Assembly (NCBI RefSeq): GCF_029601685.1
Contig: NZ_JARRIR010000004.1
Span: 372,001-436,000, forward strand
DNA length: 64,000 nt
Source of the DNA: Metarhizobium sp017305935
GTDB lineage: Bacteria; Pseudomonadota; Alphaproteobacteria; Rhizobiales; Rhizobiaceae
Direction: 5' to 3'
Shown here: positions 50,682 to 58,483 of the stretch, one piece after another
Position numbering within the stretch: position 1 is the first letter of the stretch
How the letters are laid out: each line of letters opens with the position of its first letter
The notes under the pieces: model-generated
The model's database searches: none
Told to the model about the DNA's origin: nothing
The model's input: the letters and a program-made list of their open reading frames with translations, nothing else
Position numbers and translations under genes: made by a program

Positions 50682-51596
50682 ATGACCGCCACGAGACATG
50701 CTTTCCTGCCGCTGACGGCCGGGCTTCTCGCCTTTTCCTGCGGCATGGCACTAGCCAATGACGAGCGGGTGGGGGCTTCGATCGGCGTCGGGCTCGCCAA
50801 TATTCGTGCACATGAGACGGTGTTTTCCGGAGATCACAAGCTCAGCCAGCTCGAATGGCAATCGAAGGCGGTTCAGGTGCTGCGCGGCAGCCTCGATATC
50901 GATGTCGGCTCCGGCTGGTCGGTAAAGCTGGAAGGCAAGACCGGCATCAACGGCAACGGCCACATGGTCGATTACGACTGGCTCGTGCCGGGCGCCGACT
51001 GGACCCATCGCTCCGAGCATGACGACACCGGCCTCGACCACTATTACAATGGCAGCGTCGAGGTGAACCGATTGCTGTTCGGCGACAGCCTGCAAAATCT
51101 CTCCGTCGGCATCGGCGGTCGCTACACCGATGTCAAATGGACCGCGCGCGGCGGCGATTTCGTCTACAGCGTCGACAGTTTCCGCGACACGATCGGCTCC
51201 TTTACCAGCGGTGTCGCCGGCATCAGCTACCAGCAGAAAATCCCGGTTCTCTATGCGACGCTGAACGGCGAGCAGACCATGGGCCGCTTCCGCCTGACCG
51301 GCGCGCTGGAAGTGGGCGCCGTCATCCGCAATCGCAGCGGCGACGACCACTGGCTGCGCAACCTGCGCGTGGACGACAGTTTCAAGCTGTCGCCGATGTT
51401 CGGCGCCAAGGCAGGCATCGAATATTCGCTGACGCAGAACATCGCGCTCTATCTCGACGGATCCTTCGAGGCGACGAAATTCCGGCGCGGCGATGCGGAA
51501 TATGCCGACACGACCGGCAACACCTATTACGAAGATGGCGCCGGCGGCGGCTTTGCCGCCGGGTATATCGGCACGGGCGTGCGCGGCTCGTTCTGA
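50682..51596 (+). CDS. Omptin-family outer-membrane protease
   Basis: Outer-membrane beta-barrel aspartyl-type protease (OmpT/Pla relatives), 304 residues with signal peptide ending MALA. The fingerprint aligns with OmpT: HMVDYDW gives the catalytic pair Asp97/Asp99. DWTHRSEHDDTGLDHYY follows, then TARGGDFVYSVDSFRDTIGSF. GDDHWL supplies Asp221 and His223, equal to OmpT Asp210/His212. The C-terminus ends in Phe, as expected for a barrel. All four catalytic residues are retained, so activity against basic-residue peptides (antimicrobial peptides, plant or host proteins) is plausible. It follows purN by 67 bp but probably has its own promoter; it converges on nudK with a 4-bp gap. Confidence 0.88.
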   Translation: MTATRHAFLPLTAGLLAFSCGMALANDERVGASIGVGLANIRAHETVFSGDHKLSQLEWQSKAVQVLRGSLDIDVGSGWSVKLEGKTGINGNGHMVDYDWLVPGADWTHRSEHDDTGLDHYYNGSVEVNRLLFGDSLQNLSVGIGGRYTDVKWTARGGDFVYSVDSFRDTIGSFTSGVAGISYQQKIPVLYATLNGEQTMGRFRLTGALEVGAVIRNRSGDDHWLRNLRVDDSFKLSPMFGAKAGIEYSLTQNIALYLDGSFEATKFRRGDAEYADTTGNTYYEDGAGGGFAAGYIGTGVRGSF

Positions 51597-51600
51597 GGGG

Positions 51601-52200
51601 TCACACCGCCGTCAGCTCCGACCGATGGATTAACGCCCACTGGATCAGCATGATCGTCTTGGCGTCGCAGATCTCGCCGCTGTCGATCATCGCCGAGGCC
51701 CGGTCGAGGCCGATTTCCAGCACCTCGATATCCTCGTGCTCGCTGTCCAGCCCGCCGCCATCGGTCTGGCGTTCGCCGGCATCGATCAGCGCCACGAAGA
51801 AATGGATGATTTCCGTCACCGCGCCCGGCGACATGAAGCTGCGGAAGATCGGCCTGATATCATGGACGACATAGCCGGTCTCCTCCATCACCTCGCGGCG
51901 GATGGCTTCAGTCGGGTGGTCGCCGTCGAGCAGGCCGGCCGGCGTCTCGATCATCCAGCCGCTATGGTGGTTCAGATACGCCGGCATGCGGAACTGGCGC
52001 ACCAGCACGACGGTCTGCCGCTTTGGATCGAACAGCAAGATGGTCGCGCCGTTGCCGCGATCGTAGACCTCGCGCTTCAGCCGCACGGTCTCGCCGGTCG
52101 AGCCGGTATAATCGAAAGTGACGTTACGCAGGTGATACCAGTTCTTCGATAGCGTCTCGTCCTTGACGATGTCGATGCGGGCCTTGTCGAACTTGCTCAT
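51601..52200 (-). CDS. nudK: NudK-like Nudix hydrolase (GDP-mannose pyrophosphatase type)
   Basis: Nudix protein of 199 residues. The catalytic box is AGLLDGDHPTEAIRREVMEETGY (about 90-112), in which the usual first Glu is Asp, as in E. coli NudK (AGLLDNDEP...). The following MSPGAVTEIIHFFVA also matches NudK, which hydrolyses GDP-mannose and related sugar nucleotides. Its start overlaps the oxidoreductase stop by four bases (ATGA), so the two are translated in sequence. Sugar-nucleotide turnover would fit the polysaccharide genes of this genome, but that link is inference. Confidence 0.85.
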   Translation of the reverse strand: MSKFDKARIDIVKDETLSKNWYHLRNVTFDYTGSTGETVRLKREVYDRGNGATILLFDPKRQTVVLVRQFRMPAYLNHHSGWMIETPAGLLDGDHPTEAIRREVMEETGYVVHDIRPIFRSFMSPGAVTEIIHFFVALIDAGERQTDGGGLDSEHEDIEVLEIGLDRASAMIDSGEICDAKTIMLIQWALIHRSELTAV

Positions 52201-54332
52201 GCCATCTCCTTGGCCACATCCCTGCGCAGCCAGACTTTCGTGTCATGCACCGCCGCACCGCCATAGGGCGCGACCTGGTCGGCGCCGGTCAGCACGTTGA
52301 TGCCCTCGCCGTCGAGATGCGCTTTGTTCGGCCAGATGCCCTCGGCGACCAGCACGCCGGGCTTGACCGTTTCCGTCACCTTCGCATGCAGGCGCACGCT
52401 GCCGCGGGAATTGCCGAGCACGACGATCTCGCCGCCGGCAATGCCGGCGGCTTCCGCATCCCTCGGATTGACCATCACCTCGGGGCGATTTTCCTTCTGA
52501 AGCGAGGTTTTTGTCTCCGTAAAGCTCGAATTCAGAAAATTGCGCGCCGGCGAGGTGGCGAGGCGGAAGGGATGTTCGGCATCCGCCGTCTCGATCAGGT
52601 CGACGTGATCGGGGAAGACCGGCAGCGCTTGATGCGGCCCGAGCGCGCCCAGCGATTCCGGCGGGCGCGTCAGGGCCGGCGTGCCGGTCCAGTCCGGCTT
52701 GAAGCGGAATTTTCCGTCGGCGAAACCGAAGCCGTTGAGGTAATGCGCCTCCTCGAAAGCCGGGGCGGCGTCGATCCATTTGTGTTCCAGCAGGTAATCG
52801 AAGCCGGGACGGCCGCTTTTCGCCATCATCCGGTCGATCGTCTCGCGTTCAGTGAGGCCGAAGCCGGGGCGGTCGGCGACGCCGAGGCGCTTGGCCAGTT
52901 CCTCGATGACGAAGAGATTGGTGCGCACGGTTTCCGGCGGCTCGATCACTTTCGGCCCAAGCAGGATATGGCTCTGGCCGCCGCCGCGATAGATGTCGTC
53001 ATGCTCGACGAACATGGTGGCCGGCAGCACGATATCGGCCATGTCGGCGGTGTCGGTCATGAAATGCTCATGCACCGCCACGAACAGGTCGTCGCGGGCA
53101 AAACCCTGCCGCACCCGGCGCTGCTCCGGCATCACCGTCATCGGGTTCGTGTTCTGGATCAGCATCGCCGTGACCGGCCCACGTCCGCGCAGGGCCTCGC
53201 GGTCGCCGGTGAGGATGCGGCCGATCTGCGACTGGTCGAGCACGCGGATATCCGGGTCGACGAAGGCGGTGCCCATCAGCTCGGACTTGTCCATGGCGAA
53301 GACGCCGCTGTTGGAATGGAAGGCGCCGCCGCCTTCATATTGCCATGAGCCGAGCACGGTGGCGATGGAGGCGGCAGCATGCATCGCCACCGAGCCGTTG
53401 CGCTGGCGGGTAAACCCGTAGCCGAGCCGGAAAAAGGTCTTTTTCGTCTGGCCGACGAGGCGGGCGAAGGCCTCGATCTCCTCGACCGTCAGGCCGGTGA
53501 TGGCGGCGGCCCATTCCGGCGTGCGCGTCTGCAGATGCGCCTCAAGTCCTTCGGGATCGTCGGCGAAGCGGGCCATGTAGGTGTGGTCGGCATAACCGTC
53601 GCGGAAGGCGACATGCATGACGGCGCAGGCGAGCGCGGCATCCGTGCCCGGCCGCACCACCAGCCCGAGATCGGCCTGCTTCATCGTCGCATTGTCATAG
53701 ACGTCGATGACGACGATCTTGGCGCCGCGCTCCTTGCGGGCCTTGATCGCATGGGTCATGACATTGACCTGGGTGACGACTGCATTGGTGCCCCAGATGA
53801 CCACGCAATCCGACACCGCCATCTCGCGCGGATCCGGCCCGCGCAGCGCGCCGGTGCCCATCATGTAGCCGGTCCAGGCCATGTTGACGCAGATCGTGTC
53901 GAAGAAGCCGGAATATTTCTTCACATGCCGCAGCCGCTCGATACTGTCGCGCTGCACCAGCCCCATCGTGCCGGCATAGAAATAGGGCCAGATCGCCTCA
54001 CTGCCATGCGCCGCTTCCGCCTTGAGGAAGGCTTCGGCGATCTCGTCCAGCGCGTCATCCCAGCCGATCTCCTGCCAGGAACCGCCGCCTTTCACGCCCT
54101 TGCGGCGCTTCGGCGCCAGCAGACGGTCGGGATGGTAGACGCGCTCGGCATAGCGGGCCACCTTGGCGCAGATGACGCCGGCCGTGTAGGAATTGGCATC
54201 GCTGCCGCGCACGCGGCCGAGGCGTCCCGTGGCGTCGATGTCGATATCCAGCGCACAGGTCGAGGGACAGTCGTGCGGACAGGCCGAATGGCCGATGCGG
54301 GATTTGGCGGAAATGGGGGTCGCAATGTTCAT
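52197..54332 (-). CDS. Molybdopterin oxidoreductase (DMSO reductase family)
   Basis: Large molybdenum enzyme of 711 residues. The N-terminal [4Fe-4S] motif is C18-x3-C22-x3-C26-x28-C55 (ACPHDCPSTCALD ... GVICAK). Molybdopterin domains follow (GYMMGTGALRGPDPREM, VIWGTNAVVTQVN, GGGAFHSNSGVF, LIQNTNPMTVMPEQ), and a C-terminal cofactor-binding domain at about 590-700 (NPRDAEAAGIAGGEIVVL). It lacks a Tat motif, so it is probably cytoplasmic. Substrate unknown. It heads a two-gene unit with the NudK-like gene and diverges from rlmJ across 62 bp that contain a perfect inverted repeat. Confidence 0.88.
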   Translation of the reverse strand: MNIATPISAKSRIGHSACPHDCPSTCALDIDIDATGRLGRVRGSDANSYTAGVICAKVARYAERVYHPDRLLAPKRRKGVKGGGSWQEIGWDDALDEIAEAFLKAEAAHGSEAIWPYFYAGTMGLVQRDSIERLRHVKKYSGFFDTICVNMAWTGYMMGTGALRGPDPREMAVSDCVVIWGTNAVVTQVNVMTHAIKARKERGAKIVVIDVYDNATMKQADLGLVVRPGTDAALACAVMHVAFRDGYADHTYMARFADDPEGLEAHLQTRTPEWAAAITGLTVEEIEAFARLVGQTKKTFFRLGYGFTRQRNGSVAMHAAASIATVLGSWQYEGGGAFHSNSGVFAMDKSELMGTAFVDPDIRVLDQSQIGRILTGDREALRGRGPVTAMLIQNTNPMTVMPEQRRVRQGFARDDLFVAVHEHFMTDTADMADIVLPATMFVEHDDIYRGGGQSHILLGPKVIEPPETVRTNLFVIEELAKRLGVADRPGFGLTERETIDRMMAKSGRPGFDYLLEHKWIDAAPAFEEAHYLNGFGFADGKFRFKPDWTGTPALTRPPESLGALGPHQALPVFPDHVDLIETADAEHPFRLATSPARNFLNSSFTETKTSLQKENRPEVMVNPRDAEAAGIAGGEIVVLGNSRGSVRLHAKVTETVKPGVLVAEGIWPNKAHLDGEGINVLTGADQVAPYGGAAVHDTKVWLRRDVAKEMA

Positions 54333-54342
54333 GGCATTTCTA

Positions 54343-54358
54343 TATGCCAAACGGCATA
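54343..54358. promoter_or_regulatory. Inverted repeat in the oxidoreductase/rlmJ divergent promoter
   Basis: TATGCC-AAAC-GGCATA: perfect 6-bp arms, spacer 4. It starts 11 bp before the oxidoreductase ATG and ends 36 bp before rlmJ's, so a protein bound here could block either promoter. No local regulator gene; factor unknown. Confidence 0.45.
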
Positions 54359-54394
54359 ATCTCAAAAGCTCCAAAACGTGATCGCGGTCCCCCC

Positions 54395-55246
54395 ATGAAC
54401 TATCGGCATATCTACCACGCGGGCAATTTCGCCGACGTTCTCAAGCATGCGGTGCTGGCGCGCCTCATCCGCTACGCGCAGAACAAGGACGCCGCCTTCC
54501 GCCTGCTCGACACCCATGCGGGCATCGGGCTCTACGATCTCGGCTCGGAAGAGGCCCAAAAAACCGGCGAATGGCAGGAGGGCATCGGCAAGCTGATCGA
54601 CGCGGATCTGCCGGAGCCGGCCGCCACGCTGCTCGCGCCCTATCTCAATGCGGTGAGGGAACTGAACCCGGAGGGCGGCGTGCGCCGCTATCCCGGCTCG
54701 CCGAAGCTGGCGCGCATGCTGTTTCGTCCGCAGGACCGCCTGTCGGCCATGGAACTGCACCCCGACGATTGCGGCGTGCTGCAACGGCTGTTCGAGGGCG
54801 ATTACCAGGTGCGTGTCACCCATCTCGACGGCTGGCTGGCGCTCGGCGCGCATCTGCCGCCCAAGGAAAAACGCGGCATCGTGCTGGTCGATCCGCCCTT
54901 CGAGGCGGCCAACGAATATGAGCGCATGGTCGACGGCCTCGCCCGCGCCTATCGCCGCTTTTCCGGCGGCACCTATTGCCTGTGGTATCCGATGAAGAAG
55001 GGCGCGCCGATCGCGAACTTTTATGAGGCGCTGAAGGCGCTGGAGATCCCGAAGATGCTCTGCGCCGAGCTGACGGTGAGGAGCGACCGCGAGACCGCCG
55101 GCCTCAACGGCTCCGGCCTTGTTATCGTCAACCCGCCCTATGTGCTGAAGGACGAGTTGCACGCCCTGCTGCCAGTCCTGAAGGAAAAGCTGGCGCAGGA
55201 TCGTTACGCCTCGCAGCGCGCCTTCTGGCTGCGCGGCGAGGAATAG
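54395..55246 (+). CDS. rlmJ: 23S rRNA (adenine-2030-N6)-methyltransferase RlmJ
   Basis: SAM-dependent rRNA methyltransferase of 283 residues. It starts MNYRHIYHAGNFADVLKHAVL, the diagnostic RlmJ N-terminus, followed by SAM-loop LLDTHAGIGLYDL and the catalytic region IVLVDPPFEAANEY. A second NPPY appears in GLVIVNPPYVLKD near the C-terminus. The start ATG 54395 follows a short GC-rich leader without an ideal ribosome-binding site. It is 12 bp before the RNase T2 gene. Confidence 0.92.
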   Translation: MNYRHIYHAGNFADVLKHAVLARLIRYAQNKDAAFRLLDTHAGIGLYDLGSEEAQKTGEWQEGIGKLIDADLPEPAATLLAPYLNAVRELNPEGGVRRYPGSPKLARMLFRPQDRLSAMELHPDDCGVLQRLFEGDYQVRVTHLDGWLALGAHLPPKEKRGIVLVDPPFEAANEYERMVDGLARAYRRFSGGTYCLWYPMKKGAPIANFYEALKALEIPKMLCAELTVRSDRETAGLNGSGLVIVNPPYVLKDELHALLPVLKEKLAQDRYASQRAFWLRGEE

Positions 55247-55258
55247 GACAGGCCCCGG

Positions 55259-56023
55259 ATGCGCCGCTATACCGGTTTCGTCGCGCTGGCCCTGATGATG
55301 GTGCTGTCGCTGTGGTTCGGGCTCGGCGAAAAGGGCGGCAATCGCCTTACCCCGCCGCCGGCGACGCAACAGCAGCCGGCGCCGACCGCCCAGCCGAAAC
55401 CCGCGCGACCAGCGGAAAAACCGGTGCAGAAGACATCCCTGCCGGCGACGGAGCAGGGTTTCGATTATTACGTGCTGTCGCTCTCCTGGTCGCCGAGCTA
55501 TTGCCAGAGCGACGAGGGCGCGGGTAATCGCCAGCAATGCGGGTCCAATCGCGACCTATCCCTGGTCGTCCACGGGTTCTGGCCGCAATTCGTCGACGGC
55601 TATCCGCAATTCTGCGGCAGCAGCGAGCCGGAGCGAGTGCCTGACGATCTCGCCCGCCGCCAGCTCGATCTCTTGCCGACCGTCGGCCTCGTCGGCCATC
55701 AATGGCGCAAGCATGGCACCTGCTCGAACCTGTCGCAGCGCGCCTATTTTGCAAAGCTGCGCGCCGCCTGGAACCAGCTCAAACTGCCGTCCGACCTGTC
55801 CAGTGCCGGCCAGCAGAAGACGCTGAGCACCGACCGGATCGTCTCGCAACTGACCGCTGCCAATCCCGGCCTGATCGCGTCCGCCATCGACGTCACCTGC
55901 GACGGCTCCAAACTCGATGAAATCCGCATCTGCCTGAACAAGGATCTGAGCTATCGCGAATGCAGCGGCGATAACCGCCGTGTCTGCCGCCGCGATCGCC
56001 TCGTCCTGCCCGCCGCTCCCTGA
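55259..56023 (+). CDS. Ribonuclease T2-family enzyme with membrane anchor
   Basis: Extracytoplasmic endoribonuclease of 254 residues. An N-terminal hydrophobic helix (TGFVALALMMVLSLWFGLG) acts as anchor or uncleaved signal. A Pro/Thr/Gln-rich linker follows at about 30-62 (LTPPPATQQQPAPTAQPKPA). Both RNase T2 catalytic boxes are intact: CAS I LVVHGFWPQ with His105, and CAS II VGHQWRKHGTC with His147 and His152. At least eight Cys suggest disulfide bonding. It could degrade RNA in the periplasm for phosphate and nucleoside scavenging. rlmJ lies 12 bp upstream. Confidence 0.88.
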   Translation: MRRYTGFVALALMMVLSLWFGLGEKGGNRLTPPPATQQQPAPTAQPKPARPAEKPVQKTSLPATEQGFDYYVLSLSWSPSYCQSDEGAGNRQQCGSNRDLSLVVHGFWPQFVDGYPQFCGSSEPERVPDDLARRQLDLLPTVGLVGHQWRKHGTCSNLSQRAYFAKLRAAWNQLKLPSDLSSAGQQKTLSTDRIVSQLTAANPGLIASAIDVTCDGSKLDEIRICLNKDLSYRECSGDNRRVCRRDRLVLPAAP

Positions 56024-56039
56024 TCGAGGAGGAACATCC

Positions 56040-56636
56040 ATGAAACTGCTCTACGCCCCAGCCTCGCCCTATTCCGCCAAGGTGCGGATGGCCGCGCGCC
56101 ATCTCGGCATCGCGTTGGAGGAACAGGTGGTCGACACCAATGCCGCGCCGCCGGAACTGACCGGCCCCAATCCGCTCGGCAAGATTCCCGTGCTGATCCG
56201 CAAGGATGGCGGCGCCGTTTTCGACAGCCGGGCGATCATGCTGTTCCTGCACCGCGAATCGGGCAAGAAGCTCTATCCCAAGGGCGAAGCCGGCACGCAG
56301 GCGCAGGTGCTGGAAGCCCTGTGCGACGGCATCACCGACAGCCTGCTGTCGGTTGTCTACGAGCGGCGCTTCCGCCCCGCCGAGATGGTCTACCAGCCCT
56401 GGATCGACCGCCAGTGGGACAAGGTGTCCCGCGGCCTCGCCTATCTCGAAGCCGACCTCCCCGACCCGGAAAAATCCCTGCATGGCGGCATTTTCGCACT
56501 GGCGGCGATGAGCGGCTATCTCGCGCTGCGCTTCGAAGGCCTCTGGGAGGCCGATCATCCGAAGCTCGCCGCCTGGCCAAAACGCTTCGCCAAGGCCTTC
56601 AACGCCTATGGCAAGCTGGCGCCGTGCGCCGCCTGA
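56040..56636 (+). CDS. Glutathione S-transferase family protein
   Basis: Protein of 198 residues with a thioredoxin-like N-domain (KLLYAPASPYSAKVRMAARHLGI; the catalytic Ser-rich loop is SPYS) and the glutathione-binding GKIPVLIRKDGGAVFDSRAIMLFL (Pro-Val-Leu and Asp-Ser-Arg motif). The C-terminal helical domain follows from about 88. Likely conjugates or reduces electrophiles; class uncertain. Start defined by GAGGAGGAAC before ATG 56040. It begins 16 bp after the RNase T2 stop, so the three genes rlmJ-T2-GST form one transcript closed by the terminator. Confidence 0.9.
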   Translation: MKLLYAPASPYSAKVRMAARHLGIALEEQVVDTNAAPPELTGPNPLGKIPVLIRKDGGAVFDSRAIMLFLHRESGKKLYPKGEAGTQAQVLEALCDGITDSLLSVVYERRFRPAEMVYQPWIDRQWDKVSRGLAYLEADLPDPEKSLHGGIFALAAMSGYLALRFEGLWEADHPKLAAWPKRFAKAFNAYGKLAPCAA

Positions 56637-56663
56637 TTGGCTTTTTCAGACTTCCCGAACGCA

Positions 56664-56693
56664 AAAAAGCCGGGGCGCGAACCCCGGCTTTTT
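56664..56693 (+). terminator. Bidirectional terminator between the GST and RopB-like genes
   Basis: AAAAAGCCGGGG-(6)-CCCCGGCTTTTT is a perfect stem whose ends supply a T-run on both strands, at the junction of two convergent genes. Confidence 0.92.
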
Positions 56694-56717
56694 CGTAAGG
56701 CTTAGACTTGGCGCGGA

Positions 56718-57362
56718 TCAGAACTTGACGCCGAGACCGACCTTGACGGAATGCTCGTTGTAGTCGCGGTTTGCGAGGCCGCTGTTCAGCGAGAAGTCCT
56801 TGTCCTGATAGTCGGTGTAGCGATATTCGGCGCGTGCGGTGATGTTGTTGGTCACCAGGGTTTCGACGCCGGCGCCGACGGTCAGGCCGGCAGCGGTGCG
56901 CTTGTCGGACGAGGTGGCGTCGGATGCCTTGCTCTGCTGGACGGCGACACCGGCGGTGCCGTAAACCAGGACCGGGTTCAGATCGTAGCCGACGCGGCCA
57001 CGGATCGAGCCGTTGACGCCCTGCTTGCTGCGGATGCCGTTGTTGACGTCGTCATTGCCGGAGTAGCCGATGTCGGCTTCGGCACCGTAGACGATCTGGC
57101 CGTTCTGCATGTTGTAGCCGCCGTAAACCTGGCCGCCGAGCTGACGTGCGTCATAATCGCCCTTGTTGAAACGGCCGAAATTGTAGGTGCCGGCGCCACC
57201 GAGGTAGGCGCCCGACCAGTCGCCGGCCGGCTGGGCCATTTCGACGGCAGCAGGCGCTTCCGGGATCTGGTCGACGGCGTCGGCAGCCTGGGCGACGCTG
57301 AAGCCAAGCAGCGCGGTGGAAGCCATGGAAGTGGCGATGAGAGTCTTGATGAGGGTACGCAT
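56718..57362 (-). CDS. ropB: RopB/Omp25-like outer-membrane protein
   Basis: Eight-strand outer-membrane barrel, precursor 214 residues, signal peptide ending AQA. Strands: WSGAYLGGAGTYNFG, VYGGYNMQNGQIVYGAEADIGY, GSIRGRVGYDLNPVLVYGTAGVAV and ITARAEYRYTDYQD, ending HSVKVGLGVKF with a terminal Phe. RopB-type proteins in rhizobia are abundant, stabilise the envelope and are affected by RosR/ChvG-ChvI type regulators. AGGAG lies 6 bases before the ATG. Long AT-rich upstream region shared with the SDR gene on the other strand. Confidence 0.88.
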   Translation of the reverse strand: MRTLIKTLIATSMASTALLGFSVAQAADAVDQIPEAPAAVEMAQPAGDWSGAYLGGAGTYNFGRFNKGDYDARQLGGQVYGGYNMQNGQIVYGAEADIGYSGNDDVNNGIRSKQGVNGSIRGRVGYDLNPVLVYGTAGVAVQQSKASDATSSDKRTAAGLTVGAGVETLVTNNITARAEYRYTDYQDKDFSLNSGLANRDYNEHSVKVGLGVKF

Positions 57363-57676
57363 GTCTTTCTCCTTTCAGCCGTTCCGCGCCGGTTTCGACC
57401 GGGGTTGCGGAACGGAAATGCTAGTTTTCCCTGCCCGGTTGAGGAGAAATTGATCTGTAATTGAGGAATTGGAAGAGCCAAAATGTGAAATCATTGTGGC
57501 AAAACCGCGCCGTATTTTTGACGTTGCTTAATGGCAACAGGACATTTATTAACCATAACGAATGGTTACTGAACTTAAATTCGAATATACATGGTTAAAA
57601 AACAACTAATACTTAAGAAGAAAAAAATGGAATCGTCTAAAACCTGACTATTTAACCCCGGCGCCGGTGGACCTAT
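57363..57676. other. AT-rich divergent promoter region (ropB-like / SDR)
   Basis: The 314 bp contain no gene. The middle 57480-57620 is markedly AT-rich for this genome. Motifs: an inverted repeat TAACCAT-AACGA-ATGGTTA at 57550-57568, a further ATGGTTAA at 57591-57598, and GTTGC-TTAATG-GCAAC near 57522. Long leader length fits the stable mRNA of abundant outer-membrane proteins. Confidence 0.5.
57550..57568. promoter_or_regulatory. Inverted repeat with TTAACCAT half-site
   Basis: TAACCAT-AACGA-ATGGTTA, perfect 7-bp arms with a 5-bp spacer; the left arm with its preceding T equals TTAACCAT, a half-site described for CtrA in Caulobacter. About 190 bp before the ropB-like start and 109 bp before the SDR start. 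Factor not established. Confidence 0.38.
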
Positions 57677-58483
57677 ATGGTAACGGCGGATTGCGGATCG
57701 CAGATAAGGACTGTCTTGAAGTATCAATCGAAAAAGACGGCGCTCGTGACCGGCGCAGCGAAAAGAATTGGCCGGGCAATTGCCGAGGATCTGGCCGAGC
57801 AAGGCTTCGCCGTGGCCATCCATGCCAATACGTCACTTGGCGATGCGGAAGATCTTGCCGCGACCCTGCGGAAAAAAGGTCATGTCGCACAAGCCTTTAA
57901 GGCTGATCTTCGCGAAACGGCGCAAACAACCGCCCTGATCGGCGAGGTCAATGCCGCCTTCGGACCACTGGGCCTTCTCGTCAACAACGCATCCGTCTTT
58001 CGCCATGATTCGGTCGACGTCTTCGACGCCGAGATCTGGGATGCACATTTTTCATTGCATCTGCGCGCATCCTCGCTTCTGGCGGCGGAATTCGCCCGGC
58101 AGTTGCCTGTGGACGCTGGCGGCCTGATCGTCAATATCGTCGACCAGCGGGTGATGGCGCTCAATCCGCGGTTCTATTCTTATACATTGTCGAAATCGGC
58201 ATTGTGGACGGCGACGCAGACCATGGCGCAAAGCCTTGCCCCGCGCATCCGCGTCAATGCCATCGGCCCCGGCCCGTCGATGCCGAGCCCGCGGCAAACA
58301 ATGGCCGATTTTCAGGCCCAGATTGACGGGCTGATTCTGAAGGCCGGGCCGCAACCCGCTGAATTCGGGAGGACGATCCGCTTTCTGTTCGACACGCCGT
58401 CGATTACAGGGCAGATGATCGCGCTCGACGGCGGCCAGCATCTCGCCTGGCAAACGCCCGATGTCGCGGAGATAGCCGAATGA
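57677..58483 (+). CDS. Short-chain dehydrogenase, pteridine-reductase-like
   Basis: NAD(P)H-dependent SDR of 268 residues. The cofactor loop is TGAAKRIG (TG-x3-R-x-G, a form typical of pteridine reductases and FolM dihydromonapterin reductase). NNAS and the catalytic Tyr-x3-Lys in SYTLSKSAL follow. A TTG at 57716 (residue 14) has AAGGA five bases upstream and would remove a leader without family character; it may be the true start. It overlaps uvrC by four bases, so it is probably co-transcribed with uvrC. Substrate inferred, not proven. Confidence 0.85.
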   Translation: MVTADCGSQIRTVLKYQSKKTALVTGAAKRIGRAIAEDLAEQGFAVAIHANTSLGDAEDLAATLRKKGHVAQAFKADLRETAQTTALIGEVNAAFGPLGLLVNNASVFRHDSVDVFDAEIWDAHFSLHLRASSLLAAEFARQLPVDAGGLIVNIVDQRVMALNPRFYSYTLSKSALWTATQTMAQSLAPRIRVNAIGPGPSMPSPRQTMADFQAQIDGLILKAGPQPAEFGRTIRFLFDTPSITGQMIALDGGQHLAWQTPDVAEIAE

